IMG/VR virus record: IMGVR_UViG_3300036770_005220 | Coordinates: 1 to 20,077 of that record | Direction: 5' to 3' (one strand) | Source: a virus | Length of the DNA: 20,077 bases | In this document: positions 7,645 to 15,929 of the stretch, in pieces | How positions within the stretch are numbered: the stretch's first letter is position 1 | Layout of the letters: every line of letters starts with the position of its first letter | Program-made: the position numbers and the translations under genes | Notes under the pieces: model-generated | The model's database searches: none | Seen by the model: the letters and a program-made list of their open reading frames with translations, nothing else | Told to the model about the DNA's origin: nothing

Positions 7645-9941
7645 GCCAAATATACGTAGAAAAAAGAAATGGCAGCCGCGAGCTGTTGGACATAGAAAAA
7701 CTGCATCGCGTGGTTTTTTGGGCCACACAAGACATCACAGGAGTCAGTGCCAGCGAGGTAGAAATCAAGAGCCATCTGCAGTTTTACAATGGTATAAAAT
7801 CCACAGACATACAGGAAACCTTGATCAAGAGCGCTGCTGATTTGATATCAGAAGAAACTCCCAACTATCAATATGTGGCGGGACGCCTGATCTGTTATCA
7901 TTTGCGCAAGCAAGTGTATGGGGATTTCAAACCCTGGCATGTCTTGGCCTTGGTGCGACAAAATGTTGCTGCTGGGTTCTACGATGAGGAACTGCTGTCG
8001 GCCTACAGCGAAGAAGAGTGGGATCGAATCAACAGTTTCATCAAACACGAGCGCGACGAAGAATTGACCTATGCTGCTATGGAGCAGTTCCGTGGCAAGT
8101 ATCTGGTGCAGAATCGCGTCACCAAAGACATCTATGAAACACCGCAGGTGGCCTATGTGTTGATCGCGGCCACCCTGTTCAGCGGTTACCCCCGAGAGTC
8201 AAGACTGACCTGGGTCAAGGACTACTATGATGCCATATCCACGCATCAGATCTCGCTGCCCACACCTGTGATGGCGGGAGTGCGCACACCCATGCGCCAA
8301 TTCTCCAGCTGTGTGTTGATCGAGACTGACGACAGCCTGGACAGCATCAACGCCACGGCCAGCAGCATCGTGAAGTACGTGAGCCAAAAGGCCGGCATTG
8401 GCATTGGCGCAGGCCGCATCCGCGCCATCAAGTCACCCATACGCAACGGTGATGCCTACCACACTGGGGTGATCCCGTTCTACAAACTGTTCCAGGCCGC
8501 CACACGTTCTTGCAGCCAGGGCGGGGTGCGCAATGGTGCTGCCACTCTGTACTATCCCATCTGGCACCTTGAGGTGGAAGATCTCCTGGTGTTGAAAAAC
8601 AACAAAGGCACCGAAGACAACCGCGTGCGCCACATGGACTATGGGGTGCAGTTCAACAAGGTCATGTACGAACGTCTCTTGGCCAACGGCGACATCACGC
8701 TGTTTTCTCCGCACGACGTACCGGAAATGTACGAAGCGTTCTTCTCTGACGTGGACCGCTTCCGCGAATTGTATGAACGTGCCGAGCGCAACACCAAACT
8801 GCGCAAGAAAACCATCAAGGCCGTGGAACTGTTCACACGTTTCATGCAGGAGCGCAAGGACACCGGACGCATCTATCTCATGAACGTGGATCACGCCAAC
8901 AGTCACGGCTCGTTCCGTCCTGAAGTTGCGCCCATACATCAAAGCAATCTTTGCTGTGAAATCGACCTGCCTACACGACCACTCAACAGTGTGGACGACG
9001 CCGAAGGCGAGATCGCACTGTGTACACTCAGCGCCATCAACTGGGGCGCATTCCGCGATCCAGTGGACATGGAAAGAGCCTGCACCTTGGCCGTGCGTGG
9101 TCTAGACGCTCTCCTGAGTTATCAAAACTATCCCATCTTGGCCGCACGCCTGGCCACAGAAAATCGGCGTCCTTTGGGCGTGGGCATCATTAATCTGGCC
9201 TACTGGTTGGCCAAGAATGACTTCAGCTACAGCGATCCTGCTTGCTTGCCGGAACTGGATCGCTGGGCACAGCACTGGAGTTATTACCTCATCCGCGCGT
9301 CTGTGGACCTGGCTCGGGAATTTGGTGCTTGCCCCAAAAGCCACGAGACCAAATACCACAGCGGTGTGCTACCAGTAGACACCTACAAACGTGAAGTGGA
9401 CGAACTAGTACCGCACCAGGATCACGTGGACTGGCAAGGGCTGCGTGAAGACCTGTGCCAACATGGTATACGCAATTCCACGCTCATGGCTCTCATGCCA
9501 GCTGAAACATCAGCCCAGATCTCCAATGCCACCAACGGTGTGGAGCCTCCGCGCAGCTATGTCAGCATCAAGCAGAGCAAGGACGGTGTGCTGAAACAAG
9601 TGGTTCCGGAATATCGCAGGCTCAAGAACAAGTACGAACTGCTGTGGGATCAACGCAGTCCCGAGGGCTATCTGCGCATCATGGCAGTGCTGCAAAAGTA
9701 CATTGACCAAGGTATCTCTGTGAACACCAGTTACAACCCGCAGCACTACGAAGAAGAAAAGATCCCCATGAGTGATATGTTGCGTCACCTGGTGATGTTC
9801 TATAAGTACGGTGGCAAGCAACTGTATTACTTCAACACCTATGATGGCTCGGGCGAGATCGATATCGATCGCTTTGTGTCCGCCAGCAAAGAAACTCCCG
9901 ACTCTGATGGCACAGACGACTGTGACAGTTGCAAGATTTAG
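7641..9941 (+). CDS. nrdA: class Ia ribonucleoside-diphosphate reductase, alpha (large) subunit
   Basis: 766 aa, close to the 761 of E. coli NrdA. It reduces ribonucleoside diphosphates to dNDPs with NrdB. An ATP-cone (about 3-90, starting VEKRNGSRELLDIEKLH) is present, so dATP/ATP activity control is likely. Active-site features: C224 in FSSCVLIE and the SNLCCEI site with N436, C438 and E440; the tyrosine pair Y729/Y730 of the radical path (LYYFN); and a C-terminal redox pair (CDSCKI). The stretch ALMPAETSAQISNATNG is nearly the E. coli sequence. No intron or intein interrupts it. The gene overlaps the previous stop by 4 nt and is followed 9 nt later by nrdB, forming an operon. Confidence 0.98.
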   Translation: MSQIYVEKRNGSRELLDIEKLHRVVFWATQDITGVSASEVEIKSHLQFYNGIKSTDIQETLIKSAADLISEETPNYQYVAGRLICYHLRKQVYGDFKPWHVLALVRQNVAAGFYDEELLSAYSEEEWDRINSFIKHERDEELTYAAMEQFRGKYLVQNRVTKDIYETPQVAYVLIAATLFSGYPRESRLTWVKDYYDAISTHQISLPTPVMAGVRTPMRQFSSCVLIETDDSLDSINATASSIVKYVSQKAGIGIGAGRIRAIKSPIRNGDAYHTGVIPFYKLFQAATRSCSQGGVRNGAATLYYPIWHLEVEDLLVLKNNKGTEDNRVRHMDYGVQFNKVMYERLLANGDITLFSPHDVPEMYEAFFSDVDRFRELYERAERNTKLRKKTIKAVELFTRFMQERKDTGRIYLMNVDHANSHGSFRPEVAPIHQSNLCCEIDLPTRPLNSVDDAEGEIALCTLSAINWGAFRDPVDMERACTLAVRGLDALLSYQNYPILAARLATENRRPLGVGIINLAYWLAKNDFSYSDPACLPELDRWAQHWSYYLIRASVDLAREFGACPKSHETKYHSGVLPVDTYKREVDELVPHQDHVDWQGLREDLCQHGIRNSTLMALMPAETSAQISNATNGVEPPRSYVSIKQSKDGVLKQVVPEYRRLKNKYELLWDQRSPEGYLRIMAVLQKYIDQGISVNTSYNPQHYEEEKIPMSDMLRHLVMFYKYGGKQLYYFNTYDGSGEIDIDRFVSASKETPDSDGTDDCDSCKI

Positions 9942-9950
9942 GCCACACAC

Positions 9951-11075
9951 ATGACAGTTTTAAACCTAGCACATCGTGATCATACCAAATGTCTGGCCTT
10001 CCTGGATCCCGGTGGCGCCATAGGCATGCAGAGATTCGATACCTTGAAGTATCGCCAGTTCGACAAGCTCACTGACAAACAACTGGGCTTTTTTTGGCGT
10101 CCGGAAGAGGTTGACGTGTTGCGCGATGCCAAGGACTTCCGCGAGCTTACCATCCATGAGCAGCACATCTTTACCAGCAACCTAAAGCGACAGATCCTGC
10201 TGGACAGTGTGCAAGGAAGATCACCGGCCCTGGCCCTGCTGCCGCTGTGTACGTTGCCTGAGTTGGAAACCTTTATCGTGACCTGGACCTTTAGTGAGAC
10301 CATACACAGTCGCAGCTACACTCACATCATACGCAACATCTATGCTGATCCGGCCCGGGTGTTTGATGAAATGTTGGATGTGCAGGAAATCATACAGTGC
10401 GCCAACGACATCACAAAATACTACGACGATCTTGTGACCTACAGCAATCTGTATCAGAGCCTGGGTTGGGGCCAGCACTCAGTGAAAGGTCAAAAAATTG
10501 ACATCACGCCGCGTGAGCTAAAACGAAAACTTTGGTTGGCCTTGACATCAGTGAATGCTCTGGAAGGCATACGTTTTTATGTGAGCTTTGCCTGCAGCTG
10601 GGCCTTTGCTGAACTTAAAAAGATGGAAGGCAATGCCAAGATCATCAAGTTCATTGCCCGTGACGAAAACGTGCACCTGGCCTTTACACAACAGATCATG
10701 AAAATACTCCCACAGGATGATCCGGACTTTGCCGAGATCCGTGGCGAAACCCAAGACACCATGATGGAGATCTATCGCAGTGCCATACAACAAGAAAAAG
10801 ATTGGGCGCGATATCTTTTCCGTGATGGCAGCATGATTGGGCTCAACGAACAACTGCTGTGCGATTATGTGGACTGGATCGGTGCCAAGCGCATGACAGC
10901 CGTGGGACTGCCCACAGGACCACGTGGTGGCAGCAATCCCCTGCCCTGGACGCAAAAATGGATCGCAGGTGCCGATGTACAAGTGGCACCGCAAGAGACC
11001 GAAATCAGCAGCTATGTGGTGGGTGGTACCAAACAAGATGTTGATTCCAATACACTGGCAGGACTATCATTATGA
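9951..11075 (+). CDS. nrdB: class Ia ribonucleotide reductase, beta (small) subunit
   Basis: 374 aa, matching the family length. All diiron ligands and the radical tyrosine are readable, each one position later than in E. coli: D85 (LLDSVQGRSP), E116 and H119 and Y123 (FSETIHSRSYTHI), E205 (NALEGIRFY), E239 and H242 (ARDENVHLAF). It should therefore assemble the Fe-Fe/tyrosyl radical cofactor that starts catalysis in NrdA. The C-terminal tail (DVDSNTLAGLSL) is of the expected length to dock NrdA. The gene starts 9 nt after nrdA and its stop is embedded in the glutaredoxin start (ATGA), so the three genes are coupled. Confidence 0.98.
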   Translation: MTVLNLAHRDHTKCLAFLDPGGAIGMQRFDTLKYRQFDKLTDKQLGFFWRPEEVDVLRDAKDFRELTIHEQHIFTSNLKRQILLDSVQGRSPALALLPLCTLPELETFIVTWTFSETIHSRSYTHIIRNIYADPARVFDEMLDVQEIIQCANDITKYYDDLVTYSNLYQSLGWGQHSVKGQKIDITPRELKRKLWLALTSVNALEGIRFYVSFACSWAFAELKKMEGNAKIIKFIARDENVHLAFTQQIMKILPQDDPDFAEIRGETQDTMMEIYRSAIQQEKDWARYLFRDGSMIGLNEQLLCDYVDWIGAKRMTAVGLPTGPRGGSNPLPWTQKWIAGADVQVAPQETEISSYVVGGTKQDVDSNTLAGLSL

Positions 11076-11341
11076 TGCTTACAGTCTACAGCAAAGAAAT
11101 GTGCCCTTACTGTACCAACGCCAAACGGTTCTTGACCCAGCACGGTATTCCCTATCAAGAACGTCGTGTGGACTTGGATACGGACAACCTGAAATTCATC
11201 CGGGATCGAGGGCACCGCACCGTGCCACAAATTTATCTCGGAGATGAGTTGTTTGTGGAAGGCGGTTGGGATGGATTAAAAACACAAGACCCCGCGCAAC
11301 TGCGTTTGCGCATGGGCATGACAGATCTAGGTTACCTATGA
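11072..11341 (+). CDS. grx: glutaredoxin
   Basis: 89 aa. A dithiol glutaredoxin with the CPYC active site (C11, C14), the cis-proline motif TVP (50-52) and the GSH-binding GGWDG (63-67). It likely re-reduces the C-terminal disulfide of the phage NrdA. It starts by ATGA overlap with nrdB; a second ATG three bases later (11075) would serve equally. A further 4-nt overlap joins it to the next gene. Confidence 0.95.
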   Translation: MMLTVYSKEMCPYCTNAKRFLTQHGIPYQERRVDLDTDNLKFIRDRGHRTVPQIYLGDELFVEGGWDGLKTQDPAQLRLRMGMTDLGYL

Positions 11342-11637
11342 CGATTGAACCCGAAGAGATTTATACATTCAAACTCACCACCGGAGAAGAAGTGGTGGCC
11401 AAGGTTTTGGAGATACATGAAGACAGCCTGGTGATCCGGACTCCCATCAGCACAGTGCTGAGCCAGCAAGGTCTGCAGATGATGCCCACCTTGTTTAGCT
11501 CGGTACTGGAGCAAAATGTGCGACTAAATAAAAATGCTTGGGTCATGGTGGCGGTAACACGCAGCGATGTACGCAACAGCTACATCGAAGCAACCACTGG
11601 CATAGCCCCGGTCAACAAACAAATCATAACAGGATAA
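11338..11637 (+). CDS. small conserved phage protein, possible Sm-like barrel
   Basis: 99 aa from the ATG at 11338, which overlaps the glutaredoxin stop (ATGA). The N-terminus reads EIYTFKLTTGEEVVAKVLEI, then SLVIRTPISTVL, like the first strands of an Sm/LSm-type SH3 barrel (a Gly-bearing strand pair with a LVIR strand). A conserved-looking QQGLQMMPTLFSS segment and a C-terminal SYIEATTGIAPVNKQI follow. Proteins with this layout are common in marine T4-like phages, but I know of no assigned function. Grouping with RNR genes may be only positional. Confidence 0.7.
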   Translation: MTIEPEEIYTFKLTTGEEVVAKVLEIHEDSLVIRTPISTVLSQQGLQMMPTLFSSVLEQNVRLNKNAWVMVAVTRSDVRNSYIEATTGIAPVNKQIITG

Positions 11638-11639
11638 CG

Positions 11640-11939
11640 ATGTTTGCAGCCAGAGTTGGAGATCCTTGCGTACCGCATTGCACACCTTTTGTGATTGCGC
11701 CACCGGGATCGCTCAATGTTTTTATCAATGGTCTACCGGCTGCTAGACTCACCGACAAAGTAACGCCTCATACCATGCCCAAGGGTGGCTCATGCGTACC
11801 ACACTTGGGTGTCACTGTCATCAAAGGGAGCGCAACTGTGTTCATAAATGGACTGCCGGCAGCTAGAATGGGCGACACTGTGGGACCCATGTGTACTGCC
11901 ATACAAAAAGGCAGTGTTGATGTTTGGATTGGTGGATAG
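11640..11939 (+). CDS. PAAR-domain tail spike tip protein
   Basis: 99 aa. Two GLPAAR motifs (in VFINGLPAARLTD and VFINGLPAARMGD) and the repeated SCVPHLG / His-Cys positions identify a PAAR protein, which caps the membrane-piercing spike of contractile tails (the T4 gp5.4 type) with a metal-stabilised cone. The whole protein is the domain, with no toxin extension. Its presence supports a contractile-tail (myovirus) virion. ATG at 11640 follows an AGGA (11631) at the end of the previous gene. Confidence 0.93.
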   Translation: MFAARVGDPCVPHCTPFVIAPPGSLNVFINGLPAARLTDKVTPHTMPKGGSCVPHLGVTVIKGSATVFINGLPAARMGDTVGPMCTAIQKGSVDVWIGG

Positions 11940-11941
11940 CC

Positions 11942-14008
11942 GTGACCGCAGTGTATTCTTCCCTGCAATTGAATGCCGGTGCTGGATTCCTGCCTGCTCC
12001 TGACCCCTCGGTGGGCGCAGCCATACAATTTCCGCCAGATCTAGCCGGCGCTGTCAACACCTACGAAGGCATCAACATCGTGGCGGTGCTGTACTCCATA
12101 TGGCAGCAGGCACAAACTGAAGTTTCTTTGTCTAACCTCAGCACCAACACTCTGTTGTCTTTGCTAACGCTGGGTGCAGAACAGTACGCGGCCCTCACCA
12201 ATGTATTTGCCAACACCACCACTGCGTTGAGCGTGTACTACAACGGTGTGCTAGACGATTGGTCCAGCACCGTAACATATACCACCGGCAGTGTTGTGGT
12301 GGACAACAACGTGATCTGGCAAAGCCTGGCCATCAACGCCAACGTAGCACCCGGTAGTGATGTGACCACGTGGGTACCAGCTGTTGATTATTATCGAGCC
12401 AGCCAAGTGGCCGAAGTCAATGCCAATGCAGCGCTGGGCAATGGCGATCTCACTAAATTTTGTCAGATATTCACTGCCACCGACGCCTATGTTGCGCAGG
12501 CCAACTTGGTGTTGAGCTCTTGCGCAGGAGCAAACAATCTTGCCCAGACCTTTAGCGCCACCACAGGTGGCATGGACAACATCACTACCGGCAGCATGAA
12601 TCTTGTCAGCAACGATCTGTCTGCTGTGAGCCTGGATCTTGCTGCACTGGGCACCACCATAGACCTTGGCAATCTTGACAGTCTGGGCATGCCCAGCCAG
12701 CTGCTGATACAAACCACTCGCAGCACCGGGGGCATGATTCCCAGTCTGGCCAGTCTCCTGGCCACGGCAGGATTCACCAGCGCAGAGATAAATGCCCTGG
12801 CCAATGGCGTCAATGTGCTGAATCTTGATGGACAGAAGGCGCTGTATGAAGTGATGAAGAACATCACTGATGAGAATCTTGATCAGGTCTTGACCATACT
12901 ACAGGTAGACAACACTAGACTGCAGCTCACGAGCATGGCAGATCTTTTGGATCCAAGACGCATGTTCCCCAACAGTTACTTGACGTTGACCTGCCCCACG
13001 CCCACAGGAATAGCACCCATTTATCTGGAACCGGGGAATTTTGACCCCAGCCTGGGCGAAGCCTATGACGACAGCCAGGTCAACATGGCCCTGGAAGCCA
13101 TAGTGGAAGATCCCGTGGGCTATCTCTACGCTGGTCCCAACAACACCAACAGCTACAGTGCCATGCGCACAGTTATTCCATCTGGCATGGCCTTGGCCAA
13201 CAAGGCCTTGGCCTTGAGCCTATCACAGATCAAAAATGTTCAAAACATTGGTCTGCCAGCACTGGGCAGCACCATGGCACAGATCACCACCAATCAGGAC
13301 TTGCCCTTGGTGCAGTCCCTGACTGTGCCGGTACCGGCCGCGGTCACTGCCAGCTTTGTCAACAATGTTGGCAATGGTTCAGCAGCCGGCAATCTCTTGA
13401 CCTTGACCGACATCATTGGTGTGATAAATCTGTCACTGTATCCCACGGCATTCACCACTGCCAGCAACACCATCAATGAGCTCAATGAACTGGTGCAGTT
13501 GACTCCCCTGGACGATATCTACACCAACATGATAGACGTACTGGATGGTACCTATGGTACGGGTCCTGTGGTGATCCCGTCGGGTCCCGCAGCCGGTACC
13601 TACACTGACTTTGATGATGCTTTCGTGGGTGGCCTGATACCTGCCACGGAATCCATTTTAAACAGCATCGCCGCCACCAATGCCACCACACCGGGAGCCA
13701 GCACCCAAAGCACCATGGCGGCCTGGACCGCCATGCAGACCCAATACAACCGTGAGATCTACAATCAAATCAAGGCACAGTTGGACTTTTCTGCCTTTGA
13801 ATCCAACAGCATCAGCGCGGCCATGACCTTTGGCGTCAATCTACACAGCTTTGCATCACAGCCAGCTGCCAGTGCTGTGCTGGCTGCCGTGGCCAATGGC
13901 AGCACCCTCAGCGGGCAGAGTCTCACTGCCACTCTCAGGGAAGGTCGCAACATCAGAGCCATGGATGCAGTGGGGCTGGCCACTGTGACACAAATTCCAG
14001 CAATCTAA
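11942..14008 (+). CDS. large probable virion protein with CBM-like module
   Basis: 688 aa from GTG 11942; a TTG at 11924 is in frame but lies inside the PAAR gene, whereas GGTGGA sits just upstream of the GTG. Composition is rich in Ala, Asn, Thr and Leu, with no signal peptide or membrane segment. Around residues 104-150, WSSTVTYTTGSVVVDNNVIW followed by a W.P pattern resembles a small carbohydrate-binding (CBM5/12-type) module often used in phage tails. The rest shows long Ala/Leu helical stretches (about 180-300 and 380-680). Directly downstream of the PAAR tip, it may be a baseplate, tail or adhesin component. There is no recognised enzymatic motif and I cannot name the family. Confidence 0.7.
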   Translation: MTAVYSSLQLNAGAGFLPAPDPSVGAAIQFPPDLAGAVNTYEGINIVAVLYSIWQQAQTEVSLSNLSTNTLLSLLTLGAEQYAALTNVFANTTTALSVYYNGVLDDWSSTVTYTTGSVVVDNNVIWQSLAINANVAPGSDVTTWVPAVDYYRASQVAEVNANAALGNGDLTKFCQIFTATDAYVAQANLVLSSCAGANNLAQTFSATTGGMDNITTGSMNLVSNDLSAVSLDLAALGTTIDLGNLDSLGMPSQLLIQTTRSTGGMIPSLASLLATAGFTSAEINALANGVNVLNLDGQKALYEVMKNITDENLDQVLTILQVDNTRLQLTSMADLLDPRRMFPNSYLTLTCPTPTGIAPIYLEPGNFDPSLGEAYDDSQVNMALEAIVEDPVGYLYAGPNNTNSYSAMRTVIPSGMALANKALALSLSQIKNVQNIGLPALGSTMAQITTNQDLPLVQSLTVPVPAAVTASFVNNVGNGSAAGNLLTLTDIIGVINLSLYPTAFTTASNTINELNELVQLTPLDDIYTNMIDVLDGTYGTGPVVIPSGPAAGTYTDFDDAFVGGLIPATESILNSIAATNATTPGASTQSTMAAWTAMQTQYNREIYNQIKAQLDFSAFESNSISAAMTFGVNLHSFASQPAASAVLAAVANGSTLSGQSLTATLREGRNIRAMDAVGLATVTQIPAI

Positions 14009-14018
14009 TTGCCCAGAA

Positions 14019-14036
14019 GTTGGACAAAAGTCCAAC
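14019..14036 (+). repeat. inverted repeat upstream of ahpC promoter
   Basis: GTTGGAC (14019-14025) and GTCCAAC (14030-14036) form a perfect 7-bp hairpin with an AAAA loop, between the end of the large gene and the ahpC promoter. There is no U-tract on either strand, so a terminator is unlikely. It could be an operator for a regulator of ahpC or an mRNA-end hairpin. Confidence 0.5.
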
Positions 14037-14042
14037 AAAACC

Positions 14043-14072
14043 TTGACTTTCGCTGTACAAATCATATATAAT
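14043..14072 (+). promoter_or_regulatory. sigma70-type promoter of the ahpCD cassette
   Basis: TTGACT (14043-14048), 18-nt spacer, consensus TATAAT (14067-14072). Expected start near 14079, giving a 20-nt leader with AAGGAG (14088-14093) well placed for the ahpC ATG. A host-type early promoter in front of a non-structural cassette, in a phage region otherwise built of overlapping genes. Confidence 0.8.
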
Positions 14073-14098
14073 GTAGATCTTACCAACAAGGAGTCTTC

Positions 14099-14659
14099 AT
14101 GAAAACCGTAGGCGATAGTTTGACTAAATTTGCAATCACTGGCGTCAAGCCAGGTGCGTTGACCCCAGATGATGCTTTTGAGACCGTCACAGACAAAAGC
14201 TTTGACGGCAAGTGGAAGGTAATAGTGTATTACCCCAAGGACTTTACTTTCGTATGTCCAACAGAAATCGTTGCCTATGATAAGTTGAACAAGGACTTTA
14301 CGGATCGCGATGCTGTGTTGTTGATTGGCTCAACCGACAACGAGTTCTGTAAGTTGGCATGGAAAAATGCCCATGAAGATCTCAAGAAAACCACTTGCTG
14401 GTTTTTTGCTGACACTGCCCGCGGCATTGCCTACGATGATGTCGATGGTCTAGTTGACCAACTCGGCATTTTCTATGCACCAGCCGGCGCAGCACTACGC
14501 GCAACTTTCATCGTTGATCCAGACAACGTTATCCAGCACGTCACTGTCAACAACTTGAATGTTGGTCGCAACGCCGACGAGACACTGCGTGTGCTCGATG
14601 CTCTTCAAACCGGCGAACTCTGTGCATGCAATCGCGCCATTGGCGGAGCGACGCTGTAA
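14099..14659 (+). CDS. ahpC: alkyl hydroperoxide reductase C (2-Cys peroxiredoxin)
   Basis: 186 aa, the usual AhpC length. It reduces hydrogen peroxide and organic hydroperoxides with a cysteine thiol. The peroxidatic site FTFVCPTEI gives C53; the C-terminal ELCACN (C175, C177) supplies resolving cysteines, and the double-Cys ending resembles the AhpC type that is paired with AhpD (mycobacterial type) rather than the AhpF-dependent enterobacterial one. Own promoter and a strong Shine-Dalgarno precede it, and its stop overlaps the ahpD start (TAATG). No truncation or lost residue is seen. Peroxiredoxins are rare in phages, so this is probably an acquired auxiliary metabolic gene. Confidence 0.95.
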   Translation: MKTVGDSLTKFAITGVKPGALTPDDAFETVTDKSFDGKWKVIVYYPKDFTFVCPTEIVAYDKLNKDFTDRDAVLLIGSTDNEFCKLAWKNAHEDLKKTTCWFFADTARGIAYDDVDGLVDQLGIFYAPAGAALRATFIVDPDNVIQHVTVNNLNVGRNADETLRVLDALQTGELCACNRAIGGATL

Positions 14660-15177
14660 TGACTGCCTGGGTTGATACCTTAAAGGACAACAGTATCCCT
14701 GACTATGCCAAGGATACGCGCTTGAACCTTGACGCAGTGATCAAACGCAGTTCATTGGCTCCGGAAGAAGCCGAAGCAGTGGCATTGGCCGCTGCTTTTG
14801 CCACAGGCAACACAAAACTGTGGACCTGGATCCAAAGCCAGATCGCCAACGACACTGAAGCAGAAGCCGCACTCACCGCTGCTGCATTGATGGCACAGAA
14901 CAACGTATGGTATCCCTATGTTGAAATGACCGGGGATGAACAGCTCCAGGGCTTGCCTGCACAGTTGCGCATGAATGCCATCAGCACGCACGGTGGTACC
15001 ACCCGAGAACGCTTCGAGGCCTACAGCCTTGCTGCCAGCATTGTTGGTAAATGCCATTTCTGTGTGAAAGCACACTACGACGGACTCAAGAAAATGGGCT
15101 ACACAGTAGAACAGCTTCGTGACATTGGTCGTATCGCTGCTGTGATCACATCGGTTAGTCGAATAGTTGAAAATTAA
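14659..15177 (+). CDS. ahpD: AhpD-like alkylhydroperoxidase/carboxymuconolactone decarboxylase family
   Basis: 172 aa from ATG 14659, coupled by TAATG to ahpC; an upstream in-frame start at 14626 would lie inside ahpC. The signature CHFCVKAH gives the redox pair C132/C135 and H139 of the AhpD fold, followed by the typical helix YTVEQLRDIGRIAAVI. In known systems AhpD passes electrons from lipoamide to AhpC and is itself a weak peroxidase. Gene order and coupling show the two proteins work together here. The electron source in this host is unknown; the phage glutaredoxin upstream is an alternative but this is speculation. Confidence 0.92.
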   Translation: MTAWVDTLKDNSIPDYAKDTRLNLDAVIKRSSLAPEEAEAVALAAAFATGNTKLWTWIQSQIANDTEAEAALTAAALMAQNNVWYPYVEMTGDEQLQGLPAQLRMNAISTHGGTTRERFEAYSLAASIVGKCHFCVKAHYDGLKKMGYTVEQLRDIGRIAAVITSVSRIVEN

Positions 15178-15192
15178 AAAAAGGAAACAAAT

Positions 15193-15474
15193 ATGAAAAA
15201 GACCGCGATAGTATTGATTGGATTGATGAGCACCATGGCTGTGGCTCAGGATCGTGTCAGCAAGTTTGACACCAGTGGAGACCGGGCAGTGGACTTTGCA
15301 GAGCTTACTGCAGCTTGTCGTGTCACGCAAGGCCTGTTTGATCGCGCTGACAAAAACAGTGACGGTGTCTTGAGCAACTCAGAAATGCGTACGGCCAGAG
15401 CCTACTTATTTTCTAGCTGCGACGAAGCCCGGCTGGTTAAATATCCAGCAGACACCACAGCAGAAAAAATCTAA
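15193..15474 (+). CDS. exported EF-hand calcium-binding protein
   Basis: 93 aa. A Sec signal peptide (KK, hydrophobic core, AVA before Q19) leads a short protein with two EF-hands: D26-E37 (ligands D26, S28, D30, D34, E37; Arg replaces the usual Gly at position 6) and D53-E64 (DKNSDGVLSNSE, fully canonical). Two cysteines in the mature part (C42 and the one in SSCDE) could form a periplasmic disulfide. AAAGGAA lies at good spacing before the ATG. It follows ahpD by 15 nt and is probably cotranscribed. Short periplasmic EF-hand proteins are common in proteobacteria; in a phage the role is unknown. Confidence 0.85.
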   Translation: MKKTAIVLIGLMSTMAVAQDRVSKFDTSGDRAVDFAELTAACRVTQGLFDRADKNSDGVLSNSEMRTARAYLFSSCDEARLVKYPADTTAEKI

Positions 15475-15510
15475 ACTGCTGTGCGTCCGTTTGAATAACA
15501 AGGAGATATC

Positions 15511-15705
15511 ATGAAAACTTTTGCAACACTCGCCCTCTCAGCCCTGGTTCTCGCGGGCTGCGCCAAGACCGAAGAAGCCCAGCCAGTGGCTCCAGTGGAG
15601 CCTGCTGCTGAAACAGCTCCTGCTGCCGAAGCAGCTCCCACTGCCGAAGTGGCTGTGGAAGCCACTGCACCAGTGGCTGAAGCTGCGGTGACCCCGGCTC
15701 AGTGA
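15511..15705 (+). CDS. small Ala/Pro/Glu-rich lipoprotein
   Basis: 64 aa. The signal peptide ends in the lipobox L14-A15-G16-C17, so the mature protein (48 aa) should be lipid-anchored at C17. The mature part is low-complexity, made of repeated AP/AE/VE units, without a fold. It has the strongest Shine-Dalgarno of the window (AAGGAGATATC before ATG). Options: a phage lipoprotein that blocks superinfection, an Rz1-like outer-membrane spanin (proline content fits but no Rz partner overlaps it), or a gene carried along from the host with the ahpCD cassette. No choice can be made from sequence. Confidence 0.8.
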   Translation: MKTFATLALSALVLAGCAKTEEAQPVAPVEPAAETAPAAEAAPTAEVAVEATAPVAEAAVTPAQ

Positions 15706-15713
15706 TATAAATA
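15706..15713 (+). promoter_or_regulatory. T4-like late promoter element TATAAATA
   Basis: An exact match to the T4 late -10 box, starting just after the lipoprotein stop. No long gene follows; only a 33-codon reading frame without a Shine-Dalgarno (15719-15820) and a hairpin lie downstream before the terminator at 15858. It could start a short non-coding transcript or be chance. Confidence 0.4.
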
Positions 15714-15745
15714 AAGTCATGAACAGTAGACTACAACCCTCAAAC

Positions 15746-15777
15746 ACATGGTACCACACAACATCGTGGCACCATGT
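15746..15777 (+). repeat. hairpin-forming inverted repeat
   Basis: ACATGGTACCA (15746-15756) pairs with TGGCACCATGT (15767-15777) with one mismatch, around a 10-nt loop. It lies in the gene-free stretch between the lipoprotein and the terminator. No U-tract follows. Apart from this hairpin and the late-promoter-like box, 15714-15857 shows nothing I can name. Confidence 0.5.
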
Positions 15778-15857
15778 CTGCGCTCAAGGCGTCAAAACCC
15801 AGAGAGAAACGCAGACTTGACCGGGCTGTAAGTCATTGATTTTCAAGGACTTGTTGA

Positions 15858-15883
15858 CCCCGGGCAAAAACCCGGGGTTTTTT
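15858..15883 (+). terminator. strong rho-independent terminator
   Basis: CCCCGGG (15858-15864), loop CAAAAA, CCCGGGG (15871-15877) and a T6 run (15878-15883). It closes the ahpCD-EF-hand-lipoprotein unit and insulates it from the tRNA-array promoter that follows 12 nt later. Confidence 0.92.
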
Positions 15884-15895
15884 CTTATTATGCAC

Positions 15896-15923
15896 TTGAC
15901 ATTTGCAACACATAGTGTATAAT
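15896..15923 (+). promoter_or_regulatory. consensus sigma70 promoter of the tRNA array
   Basis: Perfect TTGACA (15896-15901), 16-nt spacer, perfect TATAAT (15918-15923); the strongest promoter in the window. The start near 15930 leads through a 130-nt structured leader into tRNA-Thr. Confidence 0.88.
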
Positions 15924-15929
15924 ACGTGA

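Noticed and set aside
7641-11036. Long minus-strand open frames opposite nrdA and nrdB (up to 169 codons)
   Set aside because: They are antisense shadows of strongly conserved genes with no start signals or recognisable motifs.
14019-14036. Terminator after the 688-aa gene
   Set aside because: The 7-bp hairpin has no U-tract on either strand.
15719-15820. 33-codon reading frame after the TATAAATA box
   Set aside because: No Shine-Dalgarno, His/Trp-rich random-looking peptide, and it spans the hairpin at 15746-15777; treated as non-coding.
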